The notes under the pieces are model-generated. The model had not been told where the DNA came from, searched no databases, and was given only the letters and a program-made list of their open reading frames with translations. The translations under genes and the position numbers were made by a program. Positions 17,599-26,887 of a stretch of 64,000 nucleotides of DNA are shown in pieces. This DNA is from Mesorhizobium loti (lineage in GTDB: Bacteria; Pseudomonadota; Alphaproteobacteria; Rhizobiales; Rhizobiaceae): NCBI RefSeq assembly GCF_003148495.1, contig NZ_QGGH01000001.1:1446347-1510346 (forward strand), given 5' to 3'. Every line of letters starts with the position of its first letter. Positions within the stretch are counted from its first letter, which is position 1.

Positions 17599-19089
17599 AT
17601 GACAGGTTTGGAACGTGGCTCGGTGGCCGCGGGGCGGCTCCTTGCGCCTATGCTCACCGCCGTCCTGCTCGCGGGATGCGTCGTCGGTCCGGATTATCAG
17701 GCGCCCATGCTGGCGATGCCGGCGAACTGGAGCGGCCAGAAATCGATGAAGCCGGCCCAGCCGGCGCAACTGTCGAGATGGTGGCAGCGGCTGCGCGATC
17801 CCGAGCTGAACACGCTGGTCGACGAAGCGGTTGCCGGCAATCTCGACGTCGCCACCGCCAAGGCCAGGATCCGCGAGGCGCGCGCCACCTATCGCCAGAG
17901 TGCGGGCACATTGCTGCCCTCGGTGGATGGCTCAGGCTCCGCTACCCGCAACAAGTCCGCCGAGACCACGTCAGGCTCTGATGCCACCTACAACGAGTAC
18001 CAGGCCGGCTTCGATGCCAGCTGGGAGCTCGACCTGTTCGGCGGCAACCGCCGGGGCGTCGAGGCTGCCCGCTATGGGCTCGACGCCTCGCAAGAGGAGC
18101 TGCGCTCGACGCTTCTGACCCTAGTCGGCGATGTCGCATCGACCTATGCCCAGGCGCGCGGCTACCAGGCCCGCATCGCGCTCGCTAGGCGTTCGGCCGT
18201 ATCGCAACGGCAGACCGCCGAACTCACCCGCACCATGGCGCAGGCGGGCACGGCAACCGCGGCCGACGTCGCCAAGGCGATGGGGCAGGCGAGCAGCACC
18301 GAAGCCGCGGTGCCGACGCTGGAGGCAAGTTATACGCAAGCCGTGCATCGTCTCTCTGTGCTCACTGGCCGCCCGCCGGCAGCACTGAGCGACCGGCTGA
18401 AACGCGGTGCACCGATCCCGACGCCGCGCCTGCCGATTCCGACCGGCATTCCCGCCGACATCCTGCTGTCGCGCCCCGATGTGCGCATGGCGGAACGGCA
18501 ATACGCGCAATACACCGCTAAGATCGGCCAGGCCGAGGCCGCCCGCTATCCCTCGGTCAGCCTGACCGGAGACATCAGCACGGCGGCGTTGAAGCTCGGC
18601 GACCTCGGCAAGAATTCGTCGATCGGCTGGTCGTTCGGACCGACGCTCAGCGTGCCGGTGTTCAATGCCGGGCAATTGCAGGCGGCCGTTGAGGTCGCCA
18701 AGGCGCAGCGCGATCAATATTTCATCGCCTACCGGTCTTCGGTGCTGACGGCGCTCGAGGATGTGGAGAATGCGCTGGTGCTGTTGGCGCAGGAGCGCAT
18801 CAGGATCGGCAAGCTCGCCTCGTCAGCGAAGTCCTATGGCGAGGCGGCAAGCCTCGAAGGCACGCTCTACAAGGCCGGCGAGACCAGCCTTCTCGATGTG
18901 CTCGACGCCCAGCGCTCGCTCTACTCGGCCGAGGACTCGCTGCTGCAAAGCCGCGTCTTGCTGGCGACCAACTACATCGCCCTCAACAAGGCGCTCGGCG
19001 GCGGTTGGGACGGCGCGGTCAACAGCGCCAAGCCGGAGATCGTCGAGGTCAAGACCGGTCCACGGCTGGCGTCGAAGCCGGCCTCGTGA
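17599..19089 (+). CDS. Outer-membrane efflux lipoprotein (OprM/NodT family)
   Basis: Outer-membrane channel of the tripartite pump, 496 residues. The signal peptide ends in the lipobox LLAGC, with Cys27 followed by VVGPDYQAP, the signature start of OprM/NodT lipoproteins. Two TolC-like repeats follow; typical pieces are RWWQRLRDPELNTLVDEAV, SWELDLFGGNRRGVEAA and ETSLLDVLDAQRSLYSAED. It lies 11 bp after the RND pump stop with GGAAAC as a weak ribosome binding site and is the last gene of the operon. Confidence 0.96.
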   Translation: MTGLERGSVAAGRLLAPMLTAVLLAGCVVGPDYQAPMLAMPANWSGQKSMKPAQPAQLSRWWQRLRDPELNTLVDEAVAGNLDVATAKARIREARATYRQSAGTLLPSVDGSGSATRNKSAETTSGSDATYNEYQAGFDASWELDLFGGNRRGVEAARYGLDASQEELRSTLLTLVGDVASTYAQARGYQARIALARRSAVSQRQTAELTRTMAQAGTATAADVAKAMGQASSTEAAVPTLEASYTQAVHRLSVLTGRPPAALSDRLKRGAPIPTPRLPIPTGIPADILLSRPDVRMAERQYAQYTAKIGQAEAARYPSVSLTGDISTAALKLGDLGKNSSIGWSFGPTLSVPVFNAGQLQAAVEVAKAQRDQYFIAYRSSVLTALEDVENALVLLAQERIRIGKLASSAKSYGEAASLEGTLYKAGETSLLDVLDAQRSLYSAEDSLLQSRVLLATNYIALNKALGGGWDGAVNSAKPEIVEVKTGPRLASKPAS

Positions 19090-19250
19090 GGCGCTCCCAA
19101 GGCCTCGGCTGCTTGCTTCGAGGCGGCTGCGCCACACGCGGCTTATCGCCGACGCGGCGCGTGAAAATGCCGCCTCCAGCTTTGGCGATGGCGGGCCGAA
19201 CGCATCGCTGATACTGATGGCGCACACGCACAGCACAGGCGCGCCCGCAG

Positions 19251-20336
19251 ATGACATCCGATACACAGAAGGCCGAAGCGGTCGGGCAGTTGCTTGAAAC
19301 GCCGGACCTTGCCAGCGCGCTGGAGAGCGAACAGTTCAAGAAGTTCCTCGACCAGGTGCCGATCGCCATTGCGGTCTCGGACCTGGGTTCGAAGGAGCGC
19401 GTCGTCTATGCCAATCCGGAATTCGAGAAACTGTCCGGCCTTAAGGCGGCGAGGCTCGCCCGGCAACACTGGGCGGCGCTTTCCGGCACCGGCCTGCACC
19501 GGCAGAAGGACCGGGTGCTGTTCGAGGCCGTGGTCGAGGAGACCGATTTCGTCGGCACGTTCCGGCTGGAGCGGACAGAAGACCAACCGGCGATCGTGGA
19601 CGTCTATTCCAATGTCATCGAGGACGACAATGGCAAGGTCTGCTTCCGACTTGTAGCGCTGGTCGACGTCTCGGCCCATGGCGAAACCGAGGATGCGCGA
19701 TCGATCGACGAGCGCGTCCGCGAGAAGGACACGCTGCTGCGCGAACTGCAGCACCGGGTGAAGAACAATCTGCAGATGATCACCGCGCTGATCCGGATGG
19801 AGACGCGCAACGCGGCCGAGCCGGACCAGAAGCGTTTCGAGAGGCTGGCGGGGCGCGTCGACGCGCTGGCGATCCTCTATCAGACGCTGTCGGGCGACGA
19901 TGACAAGGATGAGGTCGATCTTGGCGTCTATCTCAGCCAGATCGCGTCGGCGGTGATGAACTCGCATGCCGTCGAGGGTATCCGGCTCGACATGAAGGTC
20001 GATACCTATCCGGTGTCGATCAACGTCGCCATGCCGACCGGGCTGGTGGTGAACGAGCTTTTGACCAATGCGCTCAAACATGCCTTCCAGGGGCGCGACG
20101 GCGGCACGATCACGCTGCACAGTATCGTTGACGGCGATGGCTGCCGCATCGTCATCGCCGATGACGGAATCGGCCTGCCGGAGGGCGAGACCTGGCCCAA
20201 GCGCGGCAAGCTCGGTGCACTGATCGCCCGATCGCTGACCGAGAATGCCAAGGCGGAATTCGACGTGAATTCGAGCGCCGGCGAGGGCACGCGGGTCACC
20301 ATCGTCTTCAAGCGCTCGGCTGCCGCCGCCGGCTAG
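19251..20336 (+). CDS. PAS-domain sensor histidine kinase, HisKA_2 type
   Basis: Soluble sensor kinase of 361 residues with no membrane segment. A PAS domain occupies about 30-140 (AIAVSDLGSKERVVYANPEFEKLSGL). It lacks the NCRFLQ-type cysteine motif, so it is not a LOV photosensor. The phospho-acceptor region is LLRELQHRVKNNLQMITALI with His168. The ATPase domain contains NELLTNALKHAF, DDGIGLP and a G-rich GEGTRVTI. HisKA_2 kinases of Rhizobiales often feed the general stress response through PhyR, but no phyR, nepR or ecfG gene lies in this window, so the partner is unknown. Confidence 0.9.
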   Translation: MTSDTQKAEAVGQLLETPDLASALESEQFKKFLDQVPIAIAVSDLGSKERVVYANPEFEKLSGLKAARLARQHWAALSGTGLHRQKDRVLFEAVVEETDFVGTFRLERTEDQPAIVDVYSNVIEDDNGKVCFRLVALVDVSAHGETEDARSIDERVREKDTLLRELQHRVKNNLQMITALIRMETRNAAEPDQKRFERLAGRVDALAILYQTLSGDDDKDEVDLGVYLSQIASAVMNSHAVEGIRLDMKVDTYPVSINVAMPTGLVVNELLTNALKHAFQGRDGGTITLHSIVDGDGCRIVIADDGIGLPEGETWPKRGKLGALIARSLTENAKAEFDVNSSAGEGTRVTIVFKRSAAAAG

Positions 20337-20462
20337 TCCGGGAATACCGGCCCTTGCCCCAGCCTGCAGTCCCCTCCGCATCCATGCCGCCTAATTCCTG
20401 CGATAGGGAAGGGTGAAACCCAAGTGCATCGACGTCTGTCGCGAAGCCGTGCTTTGCCGTGC

Positions 20463-20500
20463 TTGACAGGCATAATTAATTTATTAACATTAGAAAATAA
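20463..20500 (+). promoter_or_regulatory. Promoter and possible operator of the ROK-led operon
   Basis: TTGACA at 20463-20468 is a perfect -35 hexamer. A TA-rich stretch with TAACAT at 20485-20490 could serve as the -10 at 16-bp spacing. It overlaps an AT-rich inverted repeat TTATT-N10-AATAA (20481-20500), a plausible binding site for the ROK repressor encoded just downstream. The AT-richness stands out sharply from the flanking sequence. Confidence 0.5.
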
Positions 20501-20513
20501 TAGGGAGGAAGGA

Positions 20514-21644
20514 ATGGGCGCGCATCACGGAGCGATCCTGCGAATCCTGCGCGACGACGGTCCGCAGTCGCGCGCCGAACTGGCGCGGCGCACCTCGCTG
20601 TCGCCCACCGCCCTTACCCATCTGATGGCCCATCTCCTGAGGGGGGGCACCGTGGTCGAGCTCAACCAGGCTGTCGCGGGCGATGCGCCCGTCGGCCGGC
20701 CCGCGATCGGGGTTGCACTGGTGCCCGACGCCCTGTCCGTGGTTGGCGTGCACATCGGCGCTGGAACCATCCACGCCACCATCACCGATCTCAGGGCCGC
20801 CTCGAAGGCCATGGCCTCGCAGCATTTCGACACCGCCACCAGCGAACCCGCCGCGGTGATCGGCATGGTGGTGCGGATCGTCGAGCAATTGATCAAGAAG
20901 ACCGGCGTTGCCCGTTCGCGTCTCATCGGCCTCGGGCTCGGCGTGCCGGGACCGGTGGACACCAAGCGGCGGCGCAACCTGCAGTCGGTCAACTATGACT
21001 GGAAGGACGTGCCGTTCGCCGACGAGCTCGAAACGGCGCTGCGCATGCCGGTGGTGGTCGAGCACAATGTCAGCGCGATGGCGCTGGCGGAATCGCGCTA
21101 CGGCATCGGGCGCGACACGACCGCACTGCTCTACATCTATTTGCGCACCGGCCTCGGCGCCGGCCTGGTGATCAACGGCATGCCGTTCCGCCCCGGCGGC
21201 TACGGGGCCGTCGAGCTCGGCCATGTCCAGGTGGTCGAAGATGGCGAGCGTTGCGCTTGCGGCAATGTGGGCTGCCTGGAGACGTTCCTGTCCGAACGCG
21301 CGCTGGCCCGCGCCGCCCATATCGACACGCCTCATCCCAGGCACCTGCTGGCCGCGGTGGAGAAATACCCCGAGGTGTGGGACGCCGCGCTCCGGCATCT
21401 GACGACGGCGATCGCGACGGCGACCAACCTGCTCAATCCCGACCTGATCGTCTTTGGCGGTCATCTGGCCGAAGCGCCGGAAAGCTTCATCGATCACATA
21501 AGGCGGGGTGTTCCGCCGCGCGTCCTGCCGCCGATGCGCGACGTGCTGCGGGTCGAGCGGTCGAGCCTCGGTCCCGGTGCCGGCGCCATCGGTGCTGCCG
21601 CGGCGGCGCTCGACCATTTTTTCTACTCGGGAGTGTCGCGATGA
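20514..21644 (+). CDS. ROK-family transcriptional regulator (NagC/XylR type)
   Basis: Sugar-responsive repressor of 376 residues. ATG 20514 was chosen because GGGAGGAAGGA sits directly upstream and the winged helix-turn-helix begins at once ([38 protein letters not shown]). The ROK domain follows, with [11 protein letters not shown], an ATP/sugar-binding region and the zinc-binding motif [15 protein letters not shown]. Its stop overlaps the start of the ABC permease gene (ATGA), so it is the first gene of the uptake/sulfatase operon and probably controls it. ROK proteins normally respond to a sugar or amino sugar, which hints at the substrate. Confidence 0.93.
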   Translation: MGAHHGAILRILRDDGPQSRAELARRTSLSPTALTHLMAHLLRGGTVVELNQAVAGDAPVGRPAIGVALVPDALSVVGVHIGAGTIHATITDLRAASKAMASQHFDTATSEPAAVIGMVVRIVEQLIKKTGVARSRLIGLGLGVPGPVDTKRRRNLQSVNYDWKDVPFADELETALRMPVVVEHNVSAMALAESRYGIGRDTTALLYIYLRTGLGAGLVINGMPFRPGGYGAVELGHVQVVEDGERCACGNVGCLETFLSERALARAAHIDTPHPRHLLAAVEKYPEVWDAALRHLTTAIATATNLLNPDLIVFGGHLAEAPESFIDHIRRGVPPRVLPPMRDVLRVERSSLGPGAGAIGAAAAALDHFFYSGVSR

Positions 21645-22441
21645 GCGGCTCGAAGACGACAGGCTCCAGCGGCGGGCCGCCGGAAGGTTCGGGCGTCGAT
21701 TACTCCGGCCTTGCGCTCAATCTTTGCGGGCTCGTCGCCGGCATTGCCATCTGGTGGGTGCTGACGGCAGGCGGCGCGGTGGGGCTGCCGCCGCCGCCGC
21801 AGGTCGCGTCAAGGTTTGCCGATCTCATCGCCAACGGGCAGCTCGCCACCGACATCATGTCCAGCCTGGCGCGGGTGCTGACCGGCTTTCTCCTCGGCGT
21901 CATCCTGGCGATCCCGGTCGGCTTCGTCATGGGTTGGTACAAGGTCGCGCGTTCGCTCATCGAGCCGTATCTGCAGTTCTTCCGCATGATCCCGCCGCTT
22001 GCCATCATTCCGCTGGCGATCGTGACGATGGGCATCGACGAGACGCCGAAAATCTTCGTCATCTTCCTGGCGTCCTTCCTGGCCAGCGTCGTCGCCACCT
22101 ATCAGGGCGTCATCAGCGTCGACAAGACGATGATCAACGCAGCGCGCGTGCTCGGCGCGGGGGATCTGACCATCTTCCTGCGCGTCATCATTCCCGCGTC
22201 GACGCCGTTCATCCTGGTTGGTGTGCGCATCGGCCTCGGCTCGGCCTGGGCGACGCTGGTCGCCGCAGAACTGATCGCCGCGCAGACCGGCCTCGGCTTC
22301 CGCATGCAGCAGGCGCAGCTCTACTACGACCTGCCGACCATCTTCGTCAGCCTGATCACCATCGGCATTCTCGGCCTTGCCATGGATCGCATCCTCTTGG
22401 TGATCGAGCGCCGGCTCACCGTCTGGCAGGAGCGCGTGTGA
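21641..22441 (+). CDS. ABC transporter permease (SsuC/TauC-like)
   Basis: Inner-membrane permease of 266 residues with about six helices. The start ATG 21641 overlaps the regulator stop. The cytoplasmic EAA-type loop that contacts the ATPase is around [36 protein letters not shown], typical of the sulfonate/nitrate/taurine permease family. The stop overlaps the start of the ATPase gene by one base (TGATG). With its neighbours it forms an importer for a small, probably sulfur-containing or anionic compound. Confidence 0.92.
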   Translation: MSGSKTTGSSGGPPEGSGVDYSGLALNLCGLVAGIAIWWVLTAGGAVGLPPPPQVASRFADLIANGQLATDIMSSLARVLTGFLLGVILAIPVGFVMGWYKVARSLIEPYLQFFRMIPPLAIIPLAIVTMGIDETPKIFVIFLASFLASVVATYQGVISVDKTMINAARVLGAGDLTIFLRVIIPASTPFILVGVRIGLGSAWATLVAAELIAAQTGLGFRMQQAQLYYDLPTIFVSLITIGILGLAMDRILLVIERRLTVWQERV

Positions 22442-23211
22442 TGCCGCCCAAGATCGTCCCAAAGATCGTCTTCGACAATGTGACGCGCCGGTTCGACCTC
22501 AAGGACAATGCCTTCATCGCGCTCGACCGGCTGTCGCTGGACATCGCCGACGGCGAGTTCGTCACTGTGGTCGGCCCGTCCGGCTGCGGCAAGTCGACGG
22601 CGCTCAACATCGCGGCCGGCCTGCTGAAGCCGAGCGAGGGCACCGTGCTGGTCGACGGCAAGGCAGTCGAGGGGCCGGGCCCGGAGCGCGGCATGATCTT
22701 TCAGCAATATGCGCTGTTTCCCTGGCTCACCGTGCGCCAGAACGTCGAGTTCGGGCTGCGCATCAAGGGCGAGGGGGCGGCGCGCCGCAGGCAGATCGCC
22801 GAGCGCTTCATCGACCTTGTCGGCCTCGGCGACTTCGCCGATGCGTTGCCGAAGACGCTGTCGGGCGGCATGAAGCAGCGCTGCGCGATTGCCCGGGCCT
22901 ATGCGGTGGACCCATCCATCCTGCTGATGGACGAGCCCTTCGGCGCGCTCGACGCGCTGACCCGCGTGCAGCTTCAGGACCAGTTGCTCGACACCTGGAG
23001 CCGGGAGCGGCGCACCGTGATGTTCATCACCCACGATGTCGACGAGGCGGTCTATCTCGCCAACCGCGTCATCGTCATGGCGGCGCGGCCCGGCCGGCTG
23101 AAGGAGATCATCGAGGTCGGCCTGCCTTACCCAAGGACCGAGGAAATCCGGCTTTCAGCCGCGTTCATGAGCATCCGCAACCGCGTCTGGCAAGCCGTTT
23201 ACCACCAGTAA
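22441..23211 (+). CDS. ABC transporter ATP-binding protein (SsuB/TauB-like)
   Basis: ATPase of 256 residues energising the importer. Walker A GPSGCGKST is at about residue 47, the Q-loop in MIFQQYALFPWLTV, the signature LSGGMKQRCAIARAYA, Walker B ILLMDEPFGALDALTR and the H-loop FITHDVDEAVYLA. This set of motifs is characteristic of the sulfonate/nitrate/taurine ATPase group. It is one-base-overlapped with the permease gene and followed 18 bp later by the binding protein. Confidence 0.94.
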   Translation: MPPKIVPKIVFDNVTRRFDLKDNAFIALDRLSLDIADGEFVTVVGPSGCGKSTALNIAAGLLKPSEGTVLVDGKAVEGPGPERGMIFQQYALFPWLTVRQNVEFGLRIKGEGAARRRQIAERFIDLVGLGDFADALPKTLSGGMKQRCAIARAYAVDPSILLMDEPFGALDALTRVQLQDQLLDTWSRERRTVMFITHDVDEAVYLANRVIVMAARPGRLKEIIEVGLPYPRTEEIRLSAAFMSIRNRVWQAVYHQ

Positions 23212-23229
23212 CAGTGACAGGAGGAGAGT

Positions 23230-24207
23230 ATGGTGACACTGACAAGACGTAAACTCATCGCATCATCGGCGGCACTTGCCGCCTTCGCCGCCTCTGGCAT
23301 TCGCGCCGGGGCGGCGGGAACGGCGGCACGCATCGGCTATAATGGCGATTTCTGGGGCGCCAGCGTCGCCGGCGTCGCCGCCGACCAGGGCTTTTATGCC
23401 AAGCACGGCGTCGATGCCGATATCAAGGTCTTCACCAACGGCCCCATCCAGGTCCAGGCGCTCGGCGCCAACAGCCTGGAATTCGGCTATCTCGGACCGG
23501 GCGCGCTGTGGCTGCCGGCGACCGGCAAGGCGAAGATTATCGCCGTCAACGATGTCGGCTTCTCGGACCGGGTGATCGCCCAGGCGGGCATCACGTCCAT
23601 CGCCGCCCTCAAGGGCAAGAAGGTGGCGATCGCGGCCGGCACGTCGGGCGACATGCTGCTGCGGCTGGCGCTGCGCAAGGCCGGTATGGCGATGACCGAC
23701 CTCGACATCGTGCAGATGGACCCGAGCACCATCGTGGCGGCCTTCGCCTCCAAGCAGGTCGACGCGGCCGGCATCTGGTATCCGTTCGTCGGCATCATCC
23801 AGAAGAACGTTCCCGATCTGGTGGAACTGGCCAAGAACGACGACTTCTATCCGCAGACCACTTTTCCGAGCGTCTTCATTGCCCGCAACGACCTGATCGA
23901 GGGCAATCCCGATCTCGTCCGCAACGTGGTGCGCGCCATCAAGGACGCGCAGGATTTTCGCGCCGCCAACCAGGACAAGGCGATCGAGATCACCTCCAAG
24001 CTGCTCGGCATTCCCGCCGACCAGCTGAAGACGGAGGCCGGCTATGGCCGCTTCATGACGTCGGCCGAGCTCATCAAGCTGACCAAGGACGGCACCGTGA
24101 ACGGCTGGTTCTCGACGATGAACGACCTGTTCAAGACCTTCGGCAAGCTCGAGACCTCGCTCGATCCCAAGGACTACTATCTCGGCGATCAATACATCTC
24201 GGCCTGA
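23230..24207 (+). CDS. ABC transporter substrate-binding protein (SsuA/NMT1-like)
   Basis: Periplasmic binding protein of 325 residues. The N-terminus MVTLTRRKLIASSAALAAFA has a twin-arginine and hydrophobic core, so Tat export is possible. The mature part shows the NMT1/SsuA pattern: GVAADQGFYAKHGVDADIKVF, then GANSLEFGYLGPGALWLP and FSDRVIAQAGI. The preceding GGAGGAGAG is a strong ribosome binding site. Family members bind aliphatic sulfonates, taurine, nitrate or thiamine precursors. The downstream sulfatase argues for a sulfur compound here. Confidence 0.9.
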   Translation: MVTLTRRKLIASSAALAAFAASGIRAGAAGTAARIGYNGDFWGASVAGVAADQGFYAKHGVDADIKVFTNGPIQVQALGANSLEFGYLGPGALWLPATGKAKIIAVNDVGFSDRVIAQAGITSIAALKGKKVAIAAGTSGDMLLRLALRKAGMAMTDLDIVQMDPSTIVAAFASKQVDAAGIWYPFVGIIQKNVPDLVELAKNDDFYPQTTFPSVFIARNDLIEGNPDLVRNVVRAIKDAQDFRAANQDKAIEITSKLLGIPADQLKTEAGYGRFMTSAELIKLTKDGTVNGWFSTMNDLFKTFGKLETSLDPKDYYLGDQYISA

Positions 24208-24242
24208 CGGGCCTTCTTGAAACCGCCCTTTGCAAATCGCAA

Positions 24243-24272
24243 GCCCCGGCAGCGAGCCGGGGCCTGTTTCCA
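24243..24272 (+). terminator. Hairpin between binding-protein and sulfatase genes
   Basis: GCCCCGGC (24243-24250) pairs with GCCGGGGC (24256-24263) around AGCGA, followed by CTGTTTCC. It lies inside the putative operon, 36 bp after the binding-protein stop. It may reduce read-through into the sulfatase gene or stabilise the upstream mRNA, which would keep transporter level above enzyme level. Confidence 0.55.
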
Positions 24273-24299
24273 GACAATCACAGCAGCGACGAGCCATTC

Positions 24300-25796
24300 A
24301 TGAACGTTCTCTACATCGACATCGACAGCCTCAGGCGCGACCATCTCGGCTGCTACGGCTATCACCGGAACACCTCTCCCGTCATCGACGGCCTTGCCGG
24401 TGACGGCATCCGCTTCGAGAACGTCTATGTTTCCGATGTGCCTTGTCATCCGTCGCGCACGGCGTTGTGGAGCGGCCGCCACGGAATGCGGACCGGCGTG
24501 GTCGGCCATGGCGGCACCGCTTGCGAGCCGTTCCGCGAAGGCGCCGAGCGAGCCTGGGCCGGTACCTTCTACGAAGAAGGCTGGATGCGGGCGCTGCGCG
24601 ATCTCGGCTACCACACCACGACGATCAGCAGTTTCGGCGAGCGGCATGGCTGCTGGCACTGGTATGCCGGCTTCAACGAGATCATCAATCCGGGCAAGGC
24701 CGGCATGGAAAACGCCGACGAGGTCTCGGGCCTGGCGATCGATTGGCTGAAGCGCAATGGCGCGGCGAAAAAATGGTTCCTGCATGTCAATGTCTGGGAC
24801 CCGCACACGCCCTATCGCGCGCCTGATGCCTTCGGCGACCCTTTTGCCGACCAGCCGCTTCCCGACTGGATGACCAAGGCCGTGTTCGAGAAGAGCCATG
24901 CCGGCTACGGCCCGCACAGCCCTCAGGAACCCTCCGGCTTCGACGTCGAGCCGGGCGGATCGAAATATCGGCGCATGCCGTCGCCGATCAACGACATAGA
25001 CACCGTCAAGGCCTGGTTCGACGGCTACGACACCGGCGTGCTCTACGCCGATCATCATGTCGGGCTCATCGTCGAGGAACTGAAGCGTCAAGGCCTGTTC
25101 GATGACACGATCATCGTCATCGGCGCCGATCATGGCGAGAACCTCGGCGAGCTCAATGTCTGGGGCGACCATCAGACGGCGGACGAATTCACCTGCAATG
25201 TGCCGCTGGTCATCCGCTGGCCCGGCGCCAAGGATATGCGCGGCGTCAACAGCGGCCTGCACTATCATTTCGACTGGGCCGCCACGCTGATCGACCGGCT
25301 CGGCGGCAACGTTCCGGCGCTGTGGGACGGACGCTCCTTTGCGCCGGCGCTTGCCGCGAACGAGGAGGGTGGTCGCGATTTCCTGGTGCTGAGCCAGGGT
25401 GCGTGGGCGGTGCAACGCGGCGTGCGGTTCCGGCTCGGCGGGGCCGACTGGCTGATGCTGCGCACCTATCACGACGGCTACAAGGATTTTGGCCCCGTCA
25501 GCCTGTTCAATTTGAGCGAGGATCCGCATGAGCAGCATGATCTCTCTGCCTCCCGAGGCGATGTGGTCGATCATGCCAGCCGGCTGCTCGAGGACTGGCG
25601 CAGCACGATGGCCGTGCGCAGCGACAGCGATGTCGACCCGCTGGTGACGGTGATCCGGGAAGGCGGGCCGTTCCATTGCCTTGGCGAGTTGCCGGGCTAC
25701 CTCGAAAGACTGCGCCGGACCGGCCGCGCCGATGCGGCTGCGGCCCTTGAGCAGCGCCACCCGGCACCGCCGCCACGGCGCAAATCCCTGAACTGA
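24300..25796 (+). CDS. Sulfatase (formylglycine-dependent)
   Basis: Alkaline-phosphatase-fold sulfatase of 498 residues that hydrolyses sulfate esters. The start at ATG 24300 gives the canonical beginning MNVLYIDIDSLRRDHLGCYG with metal-binding Asp residues. The nucleophile is Cys49 in PCHPSRTALWSGRHG, a CxPSR motif that is converted to formylglycine. Further metal ligands appear in IVIGADHGENLGE. No signal peptide is seen, so it is probably cytoplasmic and acts on an imported substrate. It lies about 90 bp downstream of an SsuABC-like importer under a ROK regulator. The exact substrate (choline sulfate, aryl sulfate or sulfated sugar) cannot be decided from sequence. Confidence 0.92.
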   Translation: MNVLYIDIDSLRRDHLGCYGYHRNTSPVIDGLAGDGIRFENVYVSDVPCHPSRTALWSGRHGMRTGVVGHGGTACEPFREGAERAWAGTFYEEGWMRALRDLGYHTTTISSFGERHGCWHWYAGFNEIINPGKAGMENADEVSGLAIDWLKRNGAAKKWFLHVNVWDPHTPYRAPDAFGDPFADQPLPDWMTKAVFEKSHAGYGPHSPQEPSGFDVEPGGSKYRRMPSPINDIDTVKAWFDGYDTGVLYADHHVGLIVEELKRQGLFDDTIIVIGADHGENLGELNVWGDHQTADEFTCNVPLVIRWPGAKDMRGVNSGLHYHFDWAATLIDRLGGNVPALWDGRSFAPALAANEEGGRDFLVLSQGAWAVQRGVRFRLGGADWLMLRTYHDGYKDFGPVSLFNLSEDPHEQHDLSASRGDVVDHASRLLEDWRSTMAVRSDSDVDPLVTVIREGGPFHCLGELPGYLERLRRTGRADAAAALEQRHPAPPPRRKSLN

Positions 25797-25930
25797 CGGA
25801 GGGCATGCGGCCGGCGTGCCTGGCCGTGCCCTAGCAGCCAGTTGCCGCTGCCTCACGACAGGCCGGTCGGTTCGCCCTATCTCCATGCTGCCGGTCGGGT
25901 TTGGCCCGGCGGTATGGAGGATGGAACCAC

Positions 25931-26812
25931 GTGACATCGACGCCAGTTGCCAGTCGCGAAGCGGCGCCCTTGCCGGTCGCAGCGCTGATGGGCGCCATGG
26001 TGTCGATCCAGATCGGCGCCACCTTCGCCAAGGGTCTGTTCCCGCTGATCGGCGCGCAAGGCACGACGACGCTGCGGCTGGTTATCGGCGCGTTGATGCT
26101 GATCGCGGTGCTGCGGCCCTGGCAGATGCGGCCCTCGCGCGCCACTCTGCCGTGGCTGGTCGCCTATGGGGTGACGCTTTGCGCGCTGAACCTCCTGTTT
26201 TACGCAGCGCTCGCCAGGATTCCGCTCGGCGTTGCGGTGGCGCTGGAGTTTTCCGGCCCGCTTCTGGTGGCGACGCTGACCTCGCGGCGCGCCAGCGACT
26301 TTGCCTGGATCGCGCTGGCGGTGGCCGGCATCCTGCTGTTGTCGCCCTTCGTTCATTCACTCGCGCCGCTTGATCCGATCGGGGTGATGCTGGCGCTGGC
26401 GGCCGGCGGCTTCTGGGCGCTCTATATCGTGCTGGCCCAGAAAGGCGGCGCGGAGCTTGGCACCCGCACCACCGCCTACGGCATGGCGATCGCCGCCGTG
26501 CTGGTGCTGCCATTCGGCGTGGCGCAAGCGGGAACCGCGCTGCTGGCGCCCTCGATCCTGGTCAGCGCGCTGCTCGTCGGCCTGTTCTCCAGCGCACTGC
26601 CGTTCTTTCTGGAGATGGTGGCGCTGACCCGGATGCCGGCCCGCATCTACGGCACGCTGACTTGCCTGGAGCCGGGGCTGGGCGCCCTGGCCGGTTTCCT
26701 GTTCCTGCACGAGAGCCTGACCGTCACGCAACTGGGCGGCATCGCCGCCGTCATTGCCGCAGCTTTCGGCACGGCGATCACCTCGAAGCCACCGGTGCCG
26801 TCGCCGGAGTAG
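25931..26812 (+). CDS. EamA-family exporter (RhtA-like)
   Basis: Ten-helix inner-membrane protein of 293 residues, similar to the threonine/homoserine exporter RhtA. Two EamA halves are visible; recognisable parts are GTTTLRLVIGALMLIAVLRPW, NLLFYAALARIPLGVAVALEFSGPLLVA and PARIYGTLTCLEPGLGALAGFLFLHE. I prefer GTG 25931 because GGAGG (25916-25920) lies 10 bp upstream; a TTG 10 codons earlier is the alternative. The gene stands alone between the sulfatase and the convergent autotransporter gene. The function as an amino-acid or metabolite exporter is inferred from the family. Confidence 0.86.
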   Translation: MTSTPVASREAAPLPVAALMGAMVSIQIGATFAKGLFPLIGAQGTTTLRLVIGALMLIAVLRPWQMRPSRATLPWLVAYGVTLCALNLLFYAALARIPLGVAVALEFSGPLLVATLTSRRASDFAWIALAVAGILLLSPFVHSLAPLDPIGVMLALAAGGFWALYIVLAQKGGAELGTRTTAYGMAIAAVLVLPFGVAQAGTALLAPSILVSALLVGLFSSALPFFLEMVALTRMPARIYGTLTCLEPGLGALAGFLFLHESLTVTQLGGIAAVIAAAFGTAITSKPPVPSPE

Positions 26813-26887
26813 GGGGGATCGACGGACGCGCAGGATCATGTGTGCCGTTCGAGCGCTGCCTTTGTTCGGCCGGTGCGCTTCTGGCGT

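Noticed and set aside
19251..20336. LOV photoreceptor kinase
   Set aside because: The PAS domain lacks the conserved cysteine motif for flavin adduct formation.
25805..25830. An 18-bp string GC-rich match with 50476-50493 (CCGGCGTGCCTGGCCGTG)
   Set aside because: A single short shared string between two unrelated intergenic regions is not enough for a repeat family.
24189..25937. A 582-codon minus-strand frame over the sulfatase
   Set aside because: The plus-strand sulfatase has intact catalytic motifs and a proper start; the antisense frame has none.
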